A stretch of DNA of 44,998 bases from Methanobacteriota archaeon (GTDB taxonomy: Archaea > Thermoplasmatota > Thermoplasmata > RBG-16-68-12 > JAFNFQ01): assembly GCA_017885655.1 (NCBI GenBank), contig JAFNFQ010000083.1, forward strand, positions 1 to 44,998. The letters are read 5' to 3'. A model generated the notes under the pieces. The model was not told where the DNA came from, did no database searches, and saw nothing but the letters and a program-made list of their open reading frames with translations. Positions 1-8,700 of this stretch are shown here, piece after piece. The translations under genes and the position numbers were made by a program. Within the stretch, counting starts at the first letter, position 1, and each line of letters starts with the position of its first letter.

Positions 1-689
1 TCGGGTCGTCCGGACCCCCGTTCGGACCTCTGACTGCTCAAAATGCCTGTCCGCGGACTGCGGAGAGTCTTCCGCAGGTCGCGGAAGGTTGTCCGCAAGC
101 CGCGGACAGTCGTCCGCAAGCAGGTTTTGACTGTCTTCAGGTAGCCATGGATCGTGCGGAATGCCGTGCGGGTCGTCTGAGGAGTCCCGCCAAAGGTCTG
201 GCAAATCGCACTGAGTGTTTGATAATTTGCGGCAACTGCCCGAATAATAACTTAGGTCTGCCCGAGAGTCAGACTGACTGTGTGAGATGGCCCGCAATCA
301 GCGCCGTTCACTTGGCCTCCGCCCCCTGGCCACACTGATACTCGATATGATGTGGATCACTCCCCCCCTGGACTTCTGTTGATGATCGAGGTCTGGGACG
401 GCTTGGCGACGAGTTGGCTATATCTCAGTCAAAGAAGATTGCGGGGTCGTGATGGGATACGCCGTCAATTTATTCCCCGCAAGTGTCAGCTCCGGCGCCG
501 CACCGGCTCCCATGTAGACATAGATAGGCGCGAAAAGCGACCTCCTCTCAGGGGATTGGATTCCTTGGCGGCTTCCCGCTGTCAATTCTCTTCCACATCG
601 TCCATCTGCTTTCCTGCACGGCCCATACGGCGGTAATCCCGATTCCCGCCACACATCGGGTTGTGGTGGTGGGCGACATCGAGATTTAA
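1..689. other. Intergenic stretch, no gene recognised
   Basis: I find no protein that I recognise in this stretch on either strand. The short open frames have no ribosome-binding site, no domain signature and no typical amino-acid composition. The first 120 bases hold a cluster of small GC-rich inverted repeats, listed separately. The rest is of mixed composition and more AT-rich than the flanking genes. It ends in the promoter region of the Kelch gene that begins at 846. It could contain decayed coding sequence, but nothing in it can be assigned. Confidence 0.5.
49..120. repeat. Cluster of short GC-rich hairpins with a shared CCGC/GCGG core
   Basis: Several perfect inverted repeats lie head to tail: the palindrome GTCCGCGGAC (49-58); TGCGGA (59-64) against TCCGCA (71-76); CTTCCGC (69-75) against GCGGAAG (81-87) with a 5-base loop; and TGTCCGC (90-96) against GCGGACA (102-108) with a 5-base loop. 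GTCCGCAAG is also directly repeated at 91-99 and 112-120. The second and third hairpins overlap, so they could be alternative structures. The function is unknown. A terminator region, a protein-binding array or a remnant of a mobile repeat are all possible. Confidence 0.6.
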
Positions 690-716
690 CACTTAGAAGG
701 GTGCACCACAAACTAT
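690..716 (+). promoter_or_regulatory. Shared upstream element, copy 1
   Basis: The pattern is CACTTAGA, three variable bases, GTGCACCACAAAC, one variable base, then AT. The same pattern occurs at 5611-5637 before the paralogous gene. It lies about 50 bases upstream of the TATA-like box and 130 bases before the start codon. The ACCACA core (705-710) is matched by an inverted TGTGGT at 662-667. I infer a binding site for an activator or repressor common to the two genes. Confidence 0.55.
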
Positions 717-767
717 TTCCAACCCCCTTGGAATCCTTGAACTAAGACCAAGGCCTTTCACGAACCG

Positions 768-777
768 TTAAATACGT
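768..777 (+). promoter_or_regulatory. TATA-like box of the first Kelch gene
   Basis: The AT-rich box GTTAAATACG stands in GC-rich surroundings, about 70 bases before the ATG at 846. Initiation about 25 bases downstream would give a leader of roughly 45 bases ending in GGGGAGGA (831-838), a good ribosome-binding site with a 7-base spacer. Confidence 0.5.
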
Positions 778-845
778 TCGGCAACATGAAAGGCGGGAGT
801 CCCGAGAACACAGCTATGCTGTGGAGAACAGGGGAGGACTAGGAC

Positions 846-3800
846 ATGTTGAGCAAGAAGAGTGTGAGTGCGATAGCGATAACAGCCTTTATGCTGCTGT
901 CGTCTGCGATGATGTTCATATCGCAGAAGGCGGACGCAGCCTCTTGGCTGACGACGACGGATACCGATTTCGCTCCCGGGAACTTCTTCACCGGCACCGG
1001 TTTCGAGTCCGTGTTGCACGGTACGGGAGCAGCCGCATATATTCAGAATAAAATGGGCATGATGAACTGGATCCAGAAGAACCCTGACACGAATACGGGC
1101 CCCAGATCACAGTTCGGTTTTACGAACGATTCTCAGGAAAGCCGTTTCATCTTATTCGGAGGCCTGGCCGGCAGCCAGTGGCGCAACGATACATGGGAGT
1201 ACAACTATGCCGCCCAGAACTGGGAACAGATATGTTCCGACAACACTCCTGCATGCGCACCTCCTAAGAGGATAGCCCCCTCGATGGCGTATGACAACAA
1301 CAGCAAGGTCGCGGTCATGTACGGCGGTGTGGACGACCAGGGCAATGGCCTCAGTGACACTTGGGAATATGACGTCAGCACCAACACGTGGACCAACAGG
1401 ACCGCGCCCATCTCGCCGCGCGGGATGATGGCGCACAAGTTGGTCTATGACGCCAAGGACAAGAGAGTGATCCTCGTCGGCCGCGGCGTCGCCGCGATGG
1501 AGGTCTGGGAGTACAACGCCGCCACGCACGTTTGGGCAAACAAGAACGCGATTGGCGGCCCGTCGCAGAGAGGGAGCTTCGCCCTTGGGTACAGTTACCA
1601 AGCCAACCACCAGAGAGTGGTCCTATTCGGCGGCGCGGAATTCACGACCTCTTACGACGAGACATGGGAGTACAACTACGCCTCGAGCAGCTGGTCGCAG
1701 GTCAGCCCTGCGGACAAGCCGACCGCCCGCTACGGTTCCTCGATGACATACAACCTCAAGCAGTCGATTGAAGGATTGATCCTCTGGGGCGGGAGCTCAT
1801 GGTCGACTGAGACGTGGAGGTATAACTGGACAGGCAGCACCCCGACATGGACTCAGATCCAGACCACCACGACCCCGAACCCGGGAAGGACGAACCACGG
1901 CCTCGCCTACGACCCCGGCTACAATGCCCTGATGATCTATGGCGGCGAGCCCTTTACCGGCCCGAAACTCAACGACACCTGGATGCTGGAGACAGGCTAC
2001 AACCTCGAGGGGCGGTACTACTCGAAGTTCTTCAACACGTTCGTGACCGCCACGCAGTGGCAGTACATATTCTTCAACAAGACGAGCGAGCCGAACACGC
2101 AGGTCAGGTTCCAGGTCGAGGCGAACAACGTCTGTGACAACGCGGCCCTCCCATCCTTCAAGGGACCCCTCGGATTACCCAACACTTACTACACAACCTC
2201 GGGGGAGGCTCTGTGGAGCGGGCTATTAGGGAACAAATGCCTACGGTGGTTGGCCGACATGATCACTTTTGTCCCGTCCGTGGCTCCGCAGTTGCAGGAT
2301 GTGACGATAATCTATGATGCGGGCATAATCAAGCCGCAGGTGGATACCGTATCTCCGACGGGTGCCGGCCACCCGATCAACTCGCACATCTACATCAATT
2401 TCACGAAGCCGGTGGACACGTTCAACACTTGGGTGTACGTCTGGCAGGTTCTTGGACCGGTGAACATTACCCTGGACCCGTTCATATGGACAGAGGCGAA
2501 CAGCAAAGTCGAGATCACTCACAACTCACAGCCCTTCCTGGAGGCACACGCATACAGGGTTCGCGTCTACGCCGCTGATACGCTGGGGCAGTCCCTCAAT
2601 TATACATTGGGCTACTACCAATGGGCCTTCACAACGATCAGCATACCTCCCCAGATAATGAGCACCGTGCCGGAAGCCAACGCCGAGGATGTGGGGCTAG
2701 CGGCCCCGGTCGTCATAACATTCAGCGAGCCGATGAATACCGCCACATGCTGGCCTTATGTCACGATCGACCCTGTGACACCGGAGACGCTCGCCTTTGA
2801 CGGGCACTCTTGGAGCGGGGGGGACATGGTGCTGACCCTGACGCATTCGGTGCAGTACCAGCAGTTCACAGTCTACACGATTGACGTGCCAATAGGGAAC
2901 GCGACAAGACCGTGTCAGGATAAATCCGACATCTTGCTGACCTACGGGCCGACGGCGGTGCCGTGGTCGTTCACGACCTTGGCGCTCAACCCGTTCATCA
3001 CGTTGACGGACCCGAGGGACCAGCTGCCGGAAATCCCCGTAGCCAAGGACATAAAGACGACCTTCAGCAAGGACATGGACCATAGCAATTTCTACTACGC
3101 CTTCAAGGAGTGGGACCAGGCGACCCTATCCTGGAAGAACTGGACTGGGACGTTCAACGCACCTTCCTGGTCCGGCAGGTCGGTGACGCTCAGCCACACG
3201 ACGGCGTTCACGTACTGCAAGCCTTACAGGGTGGAGATGTGGGCATTGAACCTGACGGGCAAACCCCTAATTCCGAACCCAGCTGTGCCGAACCCGTGGA
3301 AGTTCATGACCGTGGGGGCCAGCGGCGCTTGCGGCCCGTTCCTGATGCATACCACGCCGTTCGACGGCGAGCAGAATGTCCCGATATGGAAGAACGTAAC
3401 CCTCTACTTCTACTACAGCCCGCCGGACACGGGTGGCATGAACCCAACCTCTTTCACGTTCTCATTCAAGGATCAATGGAACAGCGAACTGTCGGGCCAA
3501 TTCACGCTGAACTGGCTCGGCATGGGACCTAACGCAGTGGAGCTGTTGCACCCATCGTACCCGCTCGACCCCTGTCAGGAATACACCGTGAAGGTGTTGA
3601 CGGCCAGGGACAACTCCGGACGGCCCTTCATACCCGGGATGGCCATAAATCCGTTCAAATTCAAGACGGTCACAACGGATTGTCGGCCGGCCATGATCTG
3701 GACACAACCTGCCAACGGGACCCTGAACACCCCAATCGACCAACCCCTCGTTTTGAAGTTCAGCGAGCAGATGAATACGGCGTCATTGGTCGTGACCCCC

Positions 3801-5459
3801 CGGCCGACTGTCACGCTGAATGCGCCCGTCTGGACCGAGGGCGACACGAATGTGTCAATCACGCACAGCTCATTCACCATATGTACTTGGTACAATGTAT
3901 CCGTATTCGCGAAGAACCCGGCGGATATGAACATCGGACGTGGGCCTGTGCCGAACCCGTTCATGTTCCGGACATTCTGTCCGCCGTCCGGCACATACAT
4001 CACCGTAACCTATCCAGCAAACGGTCAGACGGGCATCCCGTTGACGGCATCGATCTGGGTGAACTTCAGCGACCCGATGGACACGGCGAGCCTGACGTTC
4101 ACTTTGCAGCCGGGAACATTCACCTTCAGTCAATTCTGGAGCAACGGTGACATGACTGTCAGGCTGGATCACACTACACCATACGCCCAAGGCACGGTGT
4201 ACACCGCACGCGTGGTCACTGCCCGCAACAAGACCGGTGGCAACATTATCCCCGGTGGAGCGCCCAACCCATGGACCTTCAGAACATACGCTCCGCCACC
4301 TTACATCGTCACCACGATACCTCCAGACGGAGCATCAGGCGTCCTGCTCGATGCAACGATAACGGTCATCTTCAGTGTACCGATGGATCAGACTTCCGTG
4401 ACCTTCGCCACGAGCCCGGCGCTCACATACTCGCAGCAATGGACCAACGGCCAGACGGTGGTCTTCAGCCACTCGACGCCATTCAACCTCTGCACCCCCT
4501 ACACGGCCACGGTCCTCGACGCAAGGGACCCAAGCGGCACCCACCTCGGACCCGGACCGGTCCCGAACCCGTGGATCTTCACTACCGATTGCAGATTCCC
4601 GGTGAGGGGCTTGAAGGTGACGAGGCAGGCGCCGAACGTGCGGCTGGACTGGACAGGCGATGTCCAAGTGCAATTCTGGAACGTCTTCACCGCAAACGAC
4701 AGGCTGACACCGTGGCCATGGACCATGATTGCCAACATCACAACGCCAAGCAACAACTTCTACATCCACACCAACGCGATCAGCGATATGCAAAACCACT
4801 TCTACATCGTCCGCGGCTACAAGCCCGGCGGGTGGAGCAGCAACAGCACCATGGGCGCGCTGTGGCACCCGACGCTTGCGCCGAACGGCGGCAGGCCAAG
4901 CGCGTTTTGGTTCAGCCTCCCGTATAACTCGATGTACAAGAAGGCCAAGGACATCTCTGACGAGCTGACCTACCTGAAGATAAACGTCGTGGCCAAGTTC
5001 GATTCGGCGAAGCAGCAGACGGTGGTCTGGTACTACTCGCACGGAGTGTGGCGCGGCACCAACTTCAACATCGCGGCGGGCGAGGGGATGATGATAGGCG
5101 TCATCAGCAACTTCGACTGGGCGATCAACGGCACGGACAAGGTAATCTCGATGACGTTCACGTTCAGATCGCACCTGCGCACCAATATCTACTGGATAAG
5201 CCTGCCATACACGAACGGTCTAGCTAGTGCCAGCGGGCTCGTGACAGCGATCGCGGGCGGGACCGGACCCGGAACGAATACGAAGATAATCGCCGTGGGC
5301 AAGTGGGTCTACGCGACCCAGTCGAGCCGGGTGTACCGCTACGCGGTGTCGGGCTGGAGCGGGGACGACTTCAACATCGTGCCTGGCGACGGGATATGGA
5401 TCGAGGTCATGTCGTCGTTCGCATGGAACCTGACGCTGATCACGCCGGAAGTCCCGTAA
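846..5459 (+). CDS. Secreted Kelch-repeat protein with Big_5/SbsA-type Ig domains
   Basis: This 1537-residue exported protein has an N-terminal signal peptide (basic MLSKK, hydrophobic core, likely cleavage after ADAA near residue 32). Residues about 95-385 hold six Kelch blades with recurring GG...DTWEY...W motifs (for example FGGLAGSQWRNDTWEYNY), which should form a beta propeller. After a linker come seven Ig-like domains of the SbsA/Big_5 type, each opening with 'P..G....P....I.V.FS.PMDT', up to about residue 1240. A degenerate FN3-like domain follows. The C-terminal 200 residues contain two copies of a 'WFSLPY...W....F.I.PG.G.WI' module. There is no C-terminal membrane helix, so it is probably released or attached non-covalently. 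The start is fixed by GGGGAGGA at 831-838. A paralogue with the same layout follows at 5760. Adhesion or glycan binding is plausible but unproven. Confidence 0.9.
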   Translation: MLSKKSVSAIAITAFMLLSSAMMFISQKADAASWLTTTDTDFAPGNFFTGTGFESVLHGTGAAAYIQNKMGMMNWIQKNPDTNTGPRSQFGFTNDSQESRFILFGGLAGSQWRNDTWEYNYAAQNWEQICSDNTPACAPPKRIAPSMAYDNNSKVAVMYGGVDDQGNGLSDTWEYDVSTNTWTNRTAPISPRGMMAHKLVYDAKDKRVILVGRGVAAMEVWEYNAATHVWANKNAIGGPSQRGSFALGYSYQANHQRVVLFGGAEFTTSYDETWEYNYASSSWSQVSPADKPTARYGSSMTYNLKQSIEGLILWGGSSWSTETWRYNWTGSTPTWTQIQTTTTPNPGRTNHGLAYDPGYNALMIYGGEPFTGPKLNDTWMLETGYNLEGRYYSKFFNTFVTATQWQYIFFNKTSEPNTQVRFQVEANNVCDNAALPSFKGPLGLPNTYYTTSGEALWSGLLGNKCLRWLADMITFVPSVAPQLQDVTIIYDAGIIKPQVDTVSPTGAGHPINSHIYINFTKPVDTFNTWVYVWQVLGPVNITLDPFIWTEANSKVEITHNSQPFLEAHAYRVRVYAADTLGQSLNYTLGYYQWAFTTISIPPQIMSTVPEANAEDVGLAAPVVITFSEPMNTATCWPYVTIDPVTPETLAFDGHSWSGGDMVLTLTHSVQYQQFTVYTIDVPIGNATRPCQDKSDILLTYGPTAVPWSFTTLALNPFITLTDPRDQLPEIPVAKDIKTTFSKDMDHSNFYYAFKEWDQATLSWKNWTGTFNAPSWSGRSVTLSHTTAFTYCKPYRVEMWALNLTGKPLIPNPAVPNPWKFMTVGASGACGPFLMHTTPFDGEQNVPIWKNVTLYFYYSPPDTGGMNPTSFTFSFKDQWNSELSGQFTLNWLGMGPNAVELLHPSYPLDPCQEYTVKVLTARDNSGRPFIPGMAINPFKFKTVTTDCRPAMIWTQPANGTLNTPIDQPLVLKFSEQMNTASLVVTPRPTVTLNAPVWTEGDTNVSITHSSFTICTWYNVSVFAKNPADMNIGRGPVPNPFMFRTFCPPSGTYITVTYPANGQTGIPLTASIWVNFSDPMDTASLTFTLQPGTFTFSQFWSNGDMTVRLDHTTPYAQGTVYTARVVTARNKTGGNIIPGGAPNPWTFRTYAPPPYIVTTIPPDGASGVLLDATITVIFSVPMDQTSVTFATSPALTYSQQWTNGQTVVFSHSTPFNLCTPYTATVLDARDPSGTHLGPGPVPNPWIFTTDCRFPVRGLKVTRQAPNVRLDWTGDVQVQFWNVFTANDRLTPWPWTMIANITTPSNNFYIHTNAISDMQNHFYIVRGYKPGGWSSNSTMGALWHPTLAPNGGRPSAFWFSLPYNSMYKKAKDISDELTYLKINVVAKFDSAKQQTVVWYYSHGVWRGTNFNIAAGEGMMIGVISNFDWAINGTDKVISMTFTFRSHLRTNIYWISLPYTNGLASASGLVTAIAGGTGPGTNTKIIAVGKWVYATQSSRVYRYAVSGWSGDDFNIVPGDGIWIEVMSSFAWNLTLITPEVP

Positions 5460-5470
5460 GAACGAACGAA

Positions 5471-5506
5471 CCGGGGCCCTCTCCAGGGTCCCGGACCTTT
5501 CAATTT
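5471..5506 (+). terminator. Hairpin followed by a T-rich tract
   Basis: CCGGGGCCCT (5471-5480) pairs with AGGGTCCCGG (5485-5494) around a CTCC loop, with one G-T wobble. T-rich sequence follows at 5498-5506. It begins 12 bases after the stop codon of the first Kelch gene and would end its transcript before the next promoter. Archaeal termination depends more on the T tract than on the hairpin, so the hairpin's role is inferred. Confidence 0.5.
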
Positions 5507-5610
5507 TCCATCACTCCTTTTCTAATCGAGCCTGTTCTCGCACCGGACAGCGTGGACTCTTGAATTCTCCACAGGAAACGTATGTGGTTCATCATTGAAC
5601 AGACCCACGT

Positions 5611-5637
5611 CACTTAGATTAGTGCACCACAAACGAT
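5611..5637 (+). promoter_or_regulatory. Shared upstream element, copy 2
   Basis: It matches the element at 690-716 at 23 of 27 positions, including the uninterrupted 13-base GTGCACCACAAAC. It lies 47 bases before the TATA-like box and 123 bases before the start at 5760. An inverted TGTGGT sits at 5583-5588, 43 bases before ACCACA at 5626-5631. This spacing equals that of copy 1. Confidence 0.55.
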
Positions 5638-5683
5638 ATTACTCTACTCCTCCTTCGCTTGTCTAGCGATGCAACCCGGAAAC

Positions 5684-5692
5684 CTTTAAGTA
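5684..5692 (+). promoter_or_regulatory. TATA-like box of the second Kelch gene
   Basis: CTTTAAGTA lies 76 bases upstream of the ATG at 5760, matching the arrangement of the first Kelch gene (box at 768-777, ATG at 846). This parallel supports both assignments. Confidence 0.45.
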
Positions 5693-5759
5693 ACATGGGT
5701 TCATGACAGGCCAAACCTCGCAATAGAACTTGTCCATAATGGAGAGGAGGCAAAAGAAC

Positions 5760-8700
5760 ATGGCTAGCAAGAAAGCGGTTAGATTTGTCGTAGTCGCGCT
5801 GACCTTTGCGTTCATGATGAGCGCTTTCGTCGTGATGATTTCACCCGTGGCGAAGGCGTCGCTGTGGACGCAGACGACCGAATCGGACTTCGGCGCGGCC
5901 ACAACTATGAACAATGTGAATGTGCAGGGCACGGGCAGCCCGGCATACGTGCAGTTGAACAAGACATTCTTTGGATGGGTCAACAAGAATCCCGCGGTCG
6001 CGCCATCCAAGCGGCAATCAGCCGCCTCATTCTTCGACACCGTGAACGGTAGGACGATGGTCATGGGCGGATTGGACGCAATGAGCGTCAACCTCAATGA
6101 CACGTGGGCCTACTACGCGGCAACGAACACGTGGACGAAACTGTCCAACAACGCGCCTTGGGCCGCAAGGTGGGGCAGCGGCGCCGCGTTTGACTCGACC
6201 CACGGCATCGGCGTTCTCTTCGGCGGATTTGACGCCAACGGCCAGAACTATGAGACATGGGAATACGCCGCCGCGACCGGCGTTTGGACCAACAGGACCG
6301 CCGCCGCCAAGCCGAGATTGACCAGCACTCCTCTCGATTTCGACAGCACCCAGGGGAAGGTATTGACCGCGGGCATGGGTGGAATCAACTGGGAGACTTG
6401 GGGGTACGACGTCACGACCCACATCTGGTCACAGAGGGCGGGCACGAACCCGCCGCAGAACAGGGGGGGTCAAAGCCTCGTTTACTATCCCCTCATATCC
6501 CGCACGGTGATGTACGGCGGGTCTTATCTCTTCACGACATGGGACGAAACCTGGGAGTACAACTATGCGACCGACTCATGGACGAACAAGACTGGCCAAA
6601 CCGGTGGTGCCAGTCCGGGCGGAAGGACCGGGCACGGCATCGTCTACAGGGCGACCCAGAACGACCTCATGCTCTATGGCGGTCAGCCCGGATATCCGAC
6701 CACCACGTACAGATATTGGGACAATGCCGGCCAGAGATATTGGGCGATGATTTCGACAGGCAGCAGCCCGTCTGGGCGCATAAACCTCGTGATGAGCTAC
6801 GACCCTGGGATAGCCTCCTCCGTGATCTTTAGTGGCAAAGACCAGGTAGGCAATAAGTTCAACGACACTTGGCAGTTCGAAGCCGGATACCAGCCGCAGG
6901 GAACGATGTCATCCGCTGTATTCGACAGCTATCATTCGAATACTATGTGGAAATACATCTTCTGGAACCAGACCCCGATCAATGTTCCCGCGGGCGGCAC
7001 GATAAGATTCTACCTCGCGACATGCAACAACCCCTACGACATCGGCTCACCCGGCCTTTGCGAGTGGAAAGGCCCGACCGGTGGGTCCTCGTACTATACC
7101 AGCCCTGGCGCCGCCATATGGGCCGGCGCATCACCTGCAAGATACATCGCGTACTACGTCCAGATCCTATGTGCCGCCTGCACGGATTCCCCGCATTTGG
7201 AGGATGTGTCGATCGAGCACACTGCTGCCTCAATCCCGCCAACGGTGGCGAGCACCTATCCCTGGGCTCAGGCCGGAGTGCCCGTAGGCTCGCAGATATG
7301 GATCAATTTCTCAGAACCCATGGATTTCAACCAAGTGATCGTCACGCTCAAGGATACCGCTACATGGACCGACTTCCCGTACAACAGCGTCTGGCAGAAC
7401 AATTCCGTGAACCTGATCATGACCCACTCTGGCACTCCATTCGATATTTGCACACAGTACAGGTATAACATAACCCAGGCGATCGACCTGGAAGGTCAGT
7501 CGATGGTCGGTCTGCCCAAGAGCTACGTCTTCTCGACGTACTGCCCCTTGCCGGAAATCACGCAGGTGTATCCCCATCTTGCTGATGTCGATATCCCACT
7601 GACATCCGCGATATATGTCAATTTCAGCAACCCGATGAACACAGGCATGATCGATGTGAACGTCACACCGCCGCTCCCTGATTCAAGCAACCAGTGGTCC
7701 AACGGCAACAAGAACCTCAAGGTCAGCCACGTGGCCTCCCTCGCGGACTGCGTGATATACACAGTCAATGTCAGCGGCATGGACGTCTACGGCCAGGGCC
7801 TCGTGCCCGCCTCTGTGCCGAATCCATGGTACTTCGAATCCCACTGCATGAACCCGAGGGTCACATCAACCAGCCCGAACGGAGGGTCGATAGAGGTGGC
7901 GGTCGACAAGGCGATCTCGATCACCTTCAGTCACAAGATGAGCCCGCCGACGGTGAACGTGGCATTCACCCCGTCCATAAGCCTGACCGCGTCGTGGAAC
8001 ACGCCGACGAACACCACGCTCACCCTCAATCACCCGCCGGCGTTCACCGCCTGCACGAAGTACACCATGAACGTGACCGGGCAGGACACCAGCGGCAACC
8101 ATATCCAGGGCGGCTACTACACCTTCTGGATCTTCACGACCTGCGGCGGTTCGCCTTTCGTCCTGCAGACCATGCCAATAGACGGATCGACTGATGTCGC
8201 CCTCGACCACGATGTGCAGTTCATATTCAACGAGGCGATGCAGCGCTCGACAGTCACGTACACGGTCTTCCCGCAGGACTGGACGTGGACGGTCGATTGG
8301 GTTGGGATGGACGCGATAATGATCTTGAATCACACATCAGACTTCACCGGGTGCGCGAGATATTACATCAATGTAACAGGCGGCAGGGACGTTGACGAGG
8401 GCAAGGATCTGGTCAACGGCCCGGTGCCGAACCACTTCCGCTTCGACAGCCTCTGCACAAACCCGTTCGTGAGGACATGGGTCCCGACGGACAATTCGGT
8501 TGACATACCCCGCAATCAGAATATCGTGATTACCTTCAGCAAGCCGATGAATACAGCCTCGTTCGGGTACAGCATCGACCCGCTGATCACTTTGGGCGAG
8601 GCGTGGACCAATGGCGACACGGTGTTCACATTGTCGCATGGCCCGCTGTTCACGAACTGCACGGACTACATTTTGAGGATCGGACTGGCCGACAGCAAGG

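Noticed and set aside
43-144. 33-residue very basic reading frame (MPVRGLRRVFRR...)
   Set aside because: It arises from the hairpin repeats in which GTCCGC recurs in frame. There is no ribosome-binding site, and the arginine/valine pattern follows from the DNA repeat.
4335-5174. 279-codon minus-strand frame inside the first Kelch gene
   Set aside because: It is antisense to a well-supported gene, rich in Arg/Val/His as expected from GC-rich complement, and without motifs.
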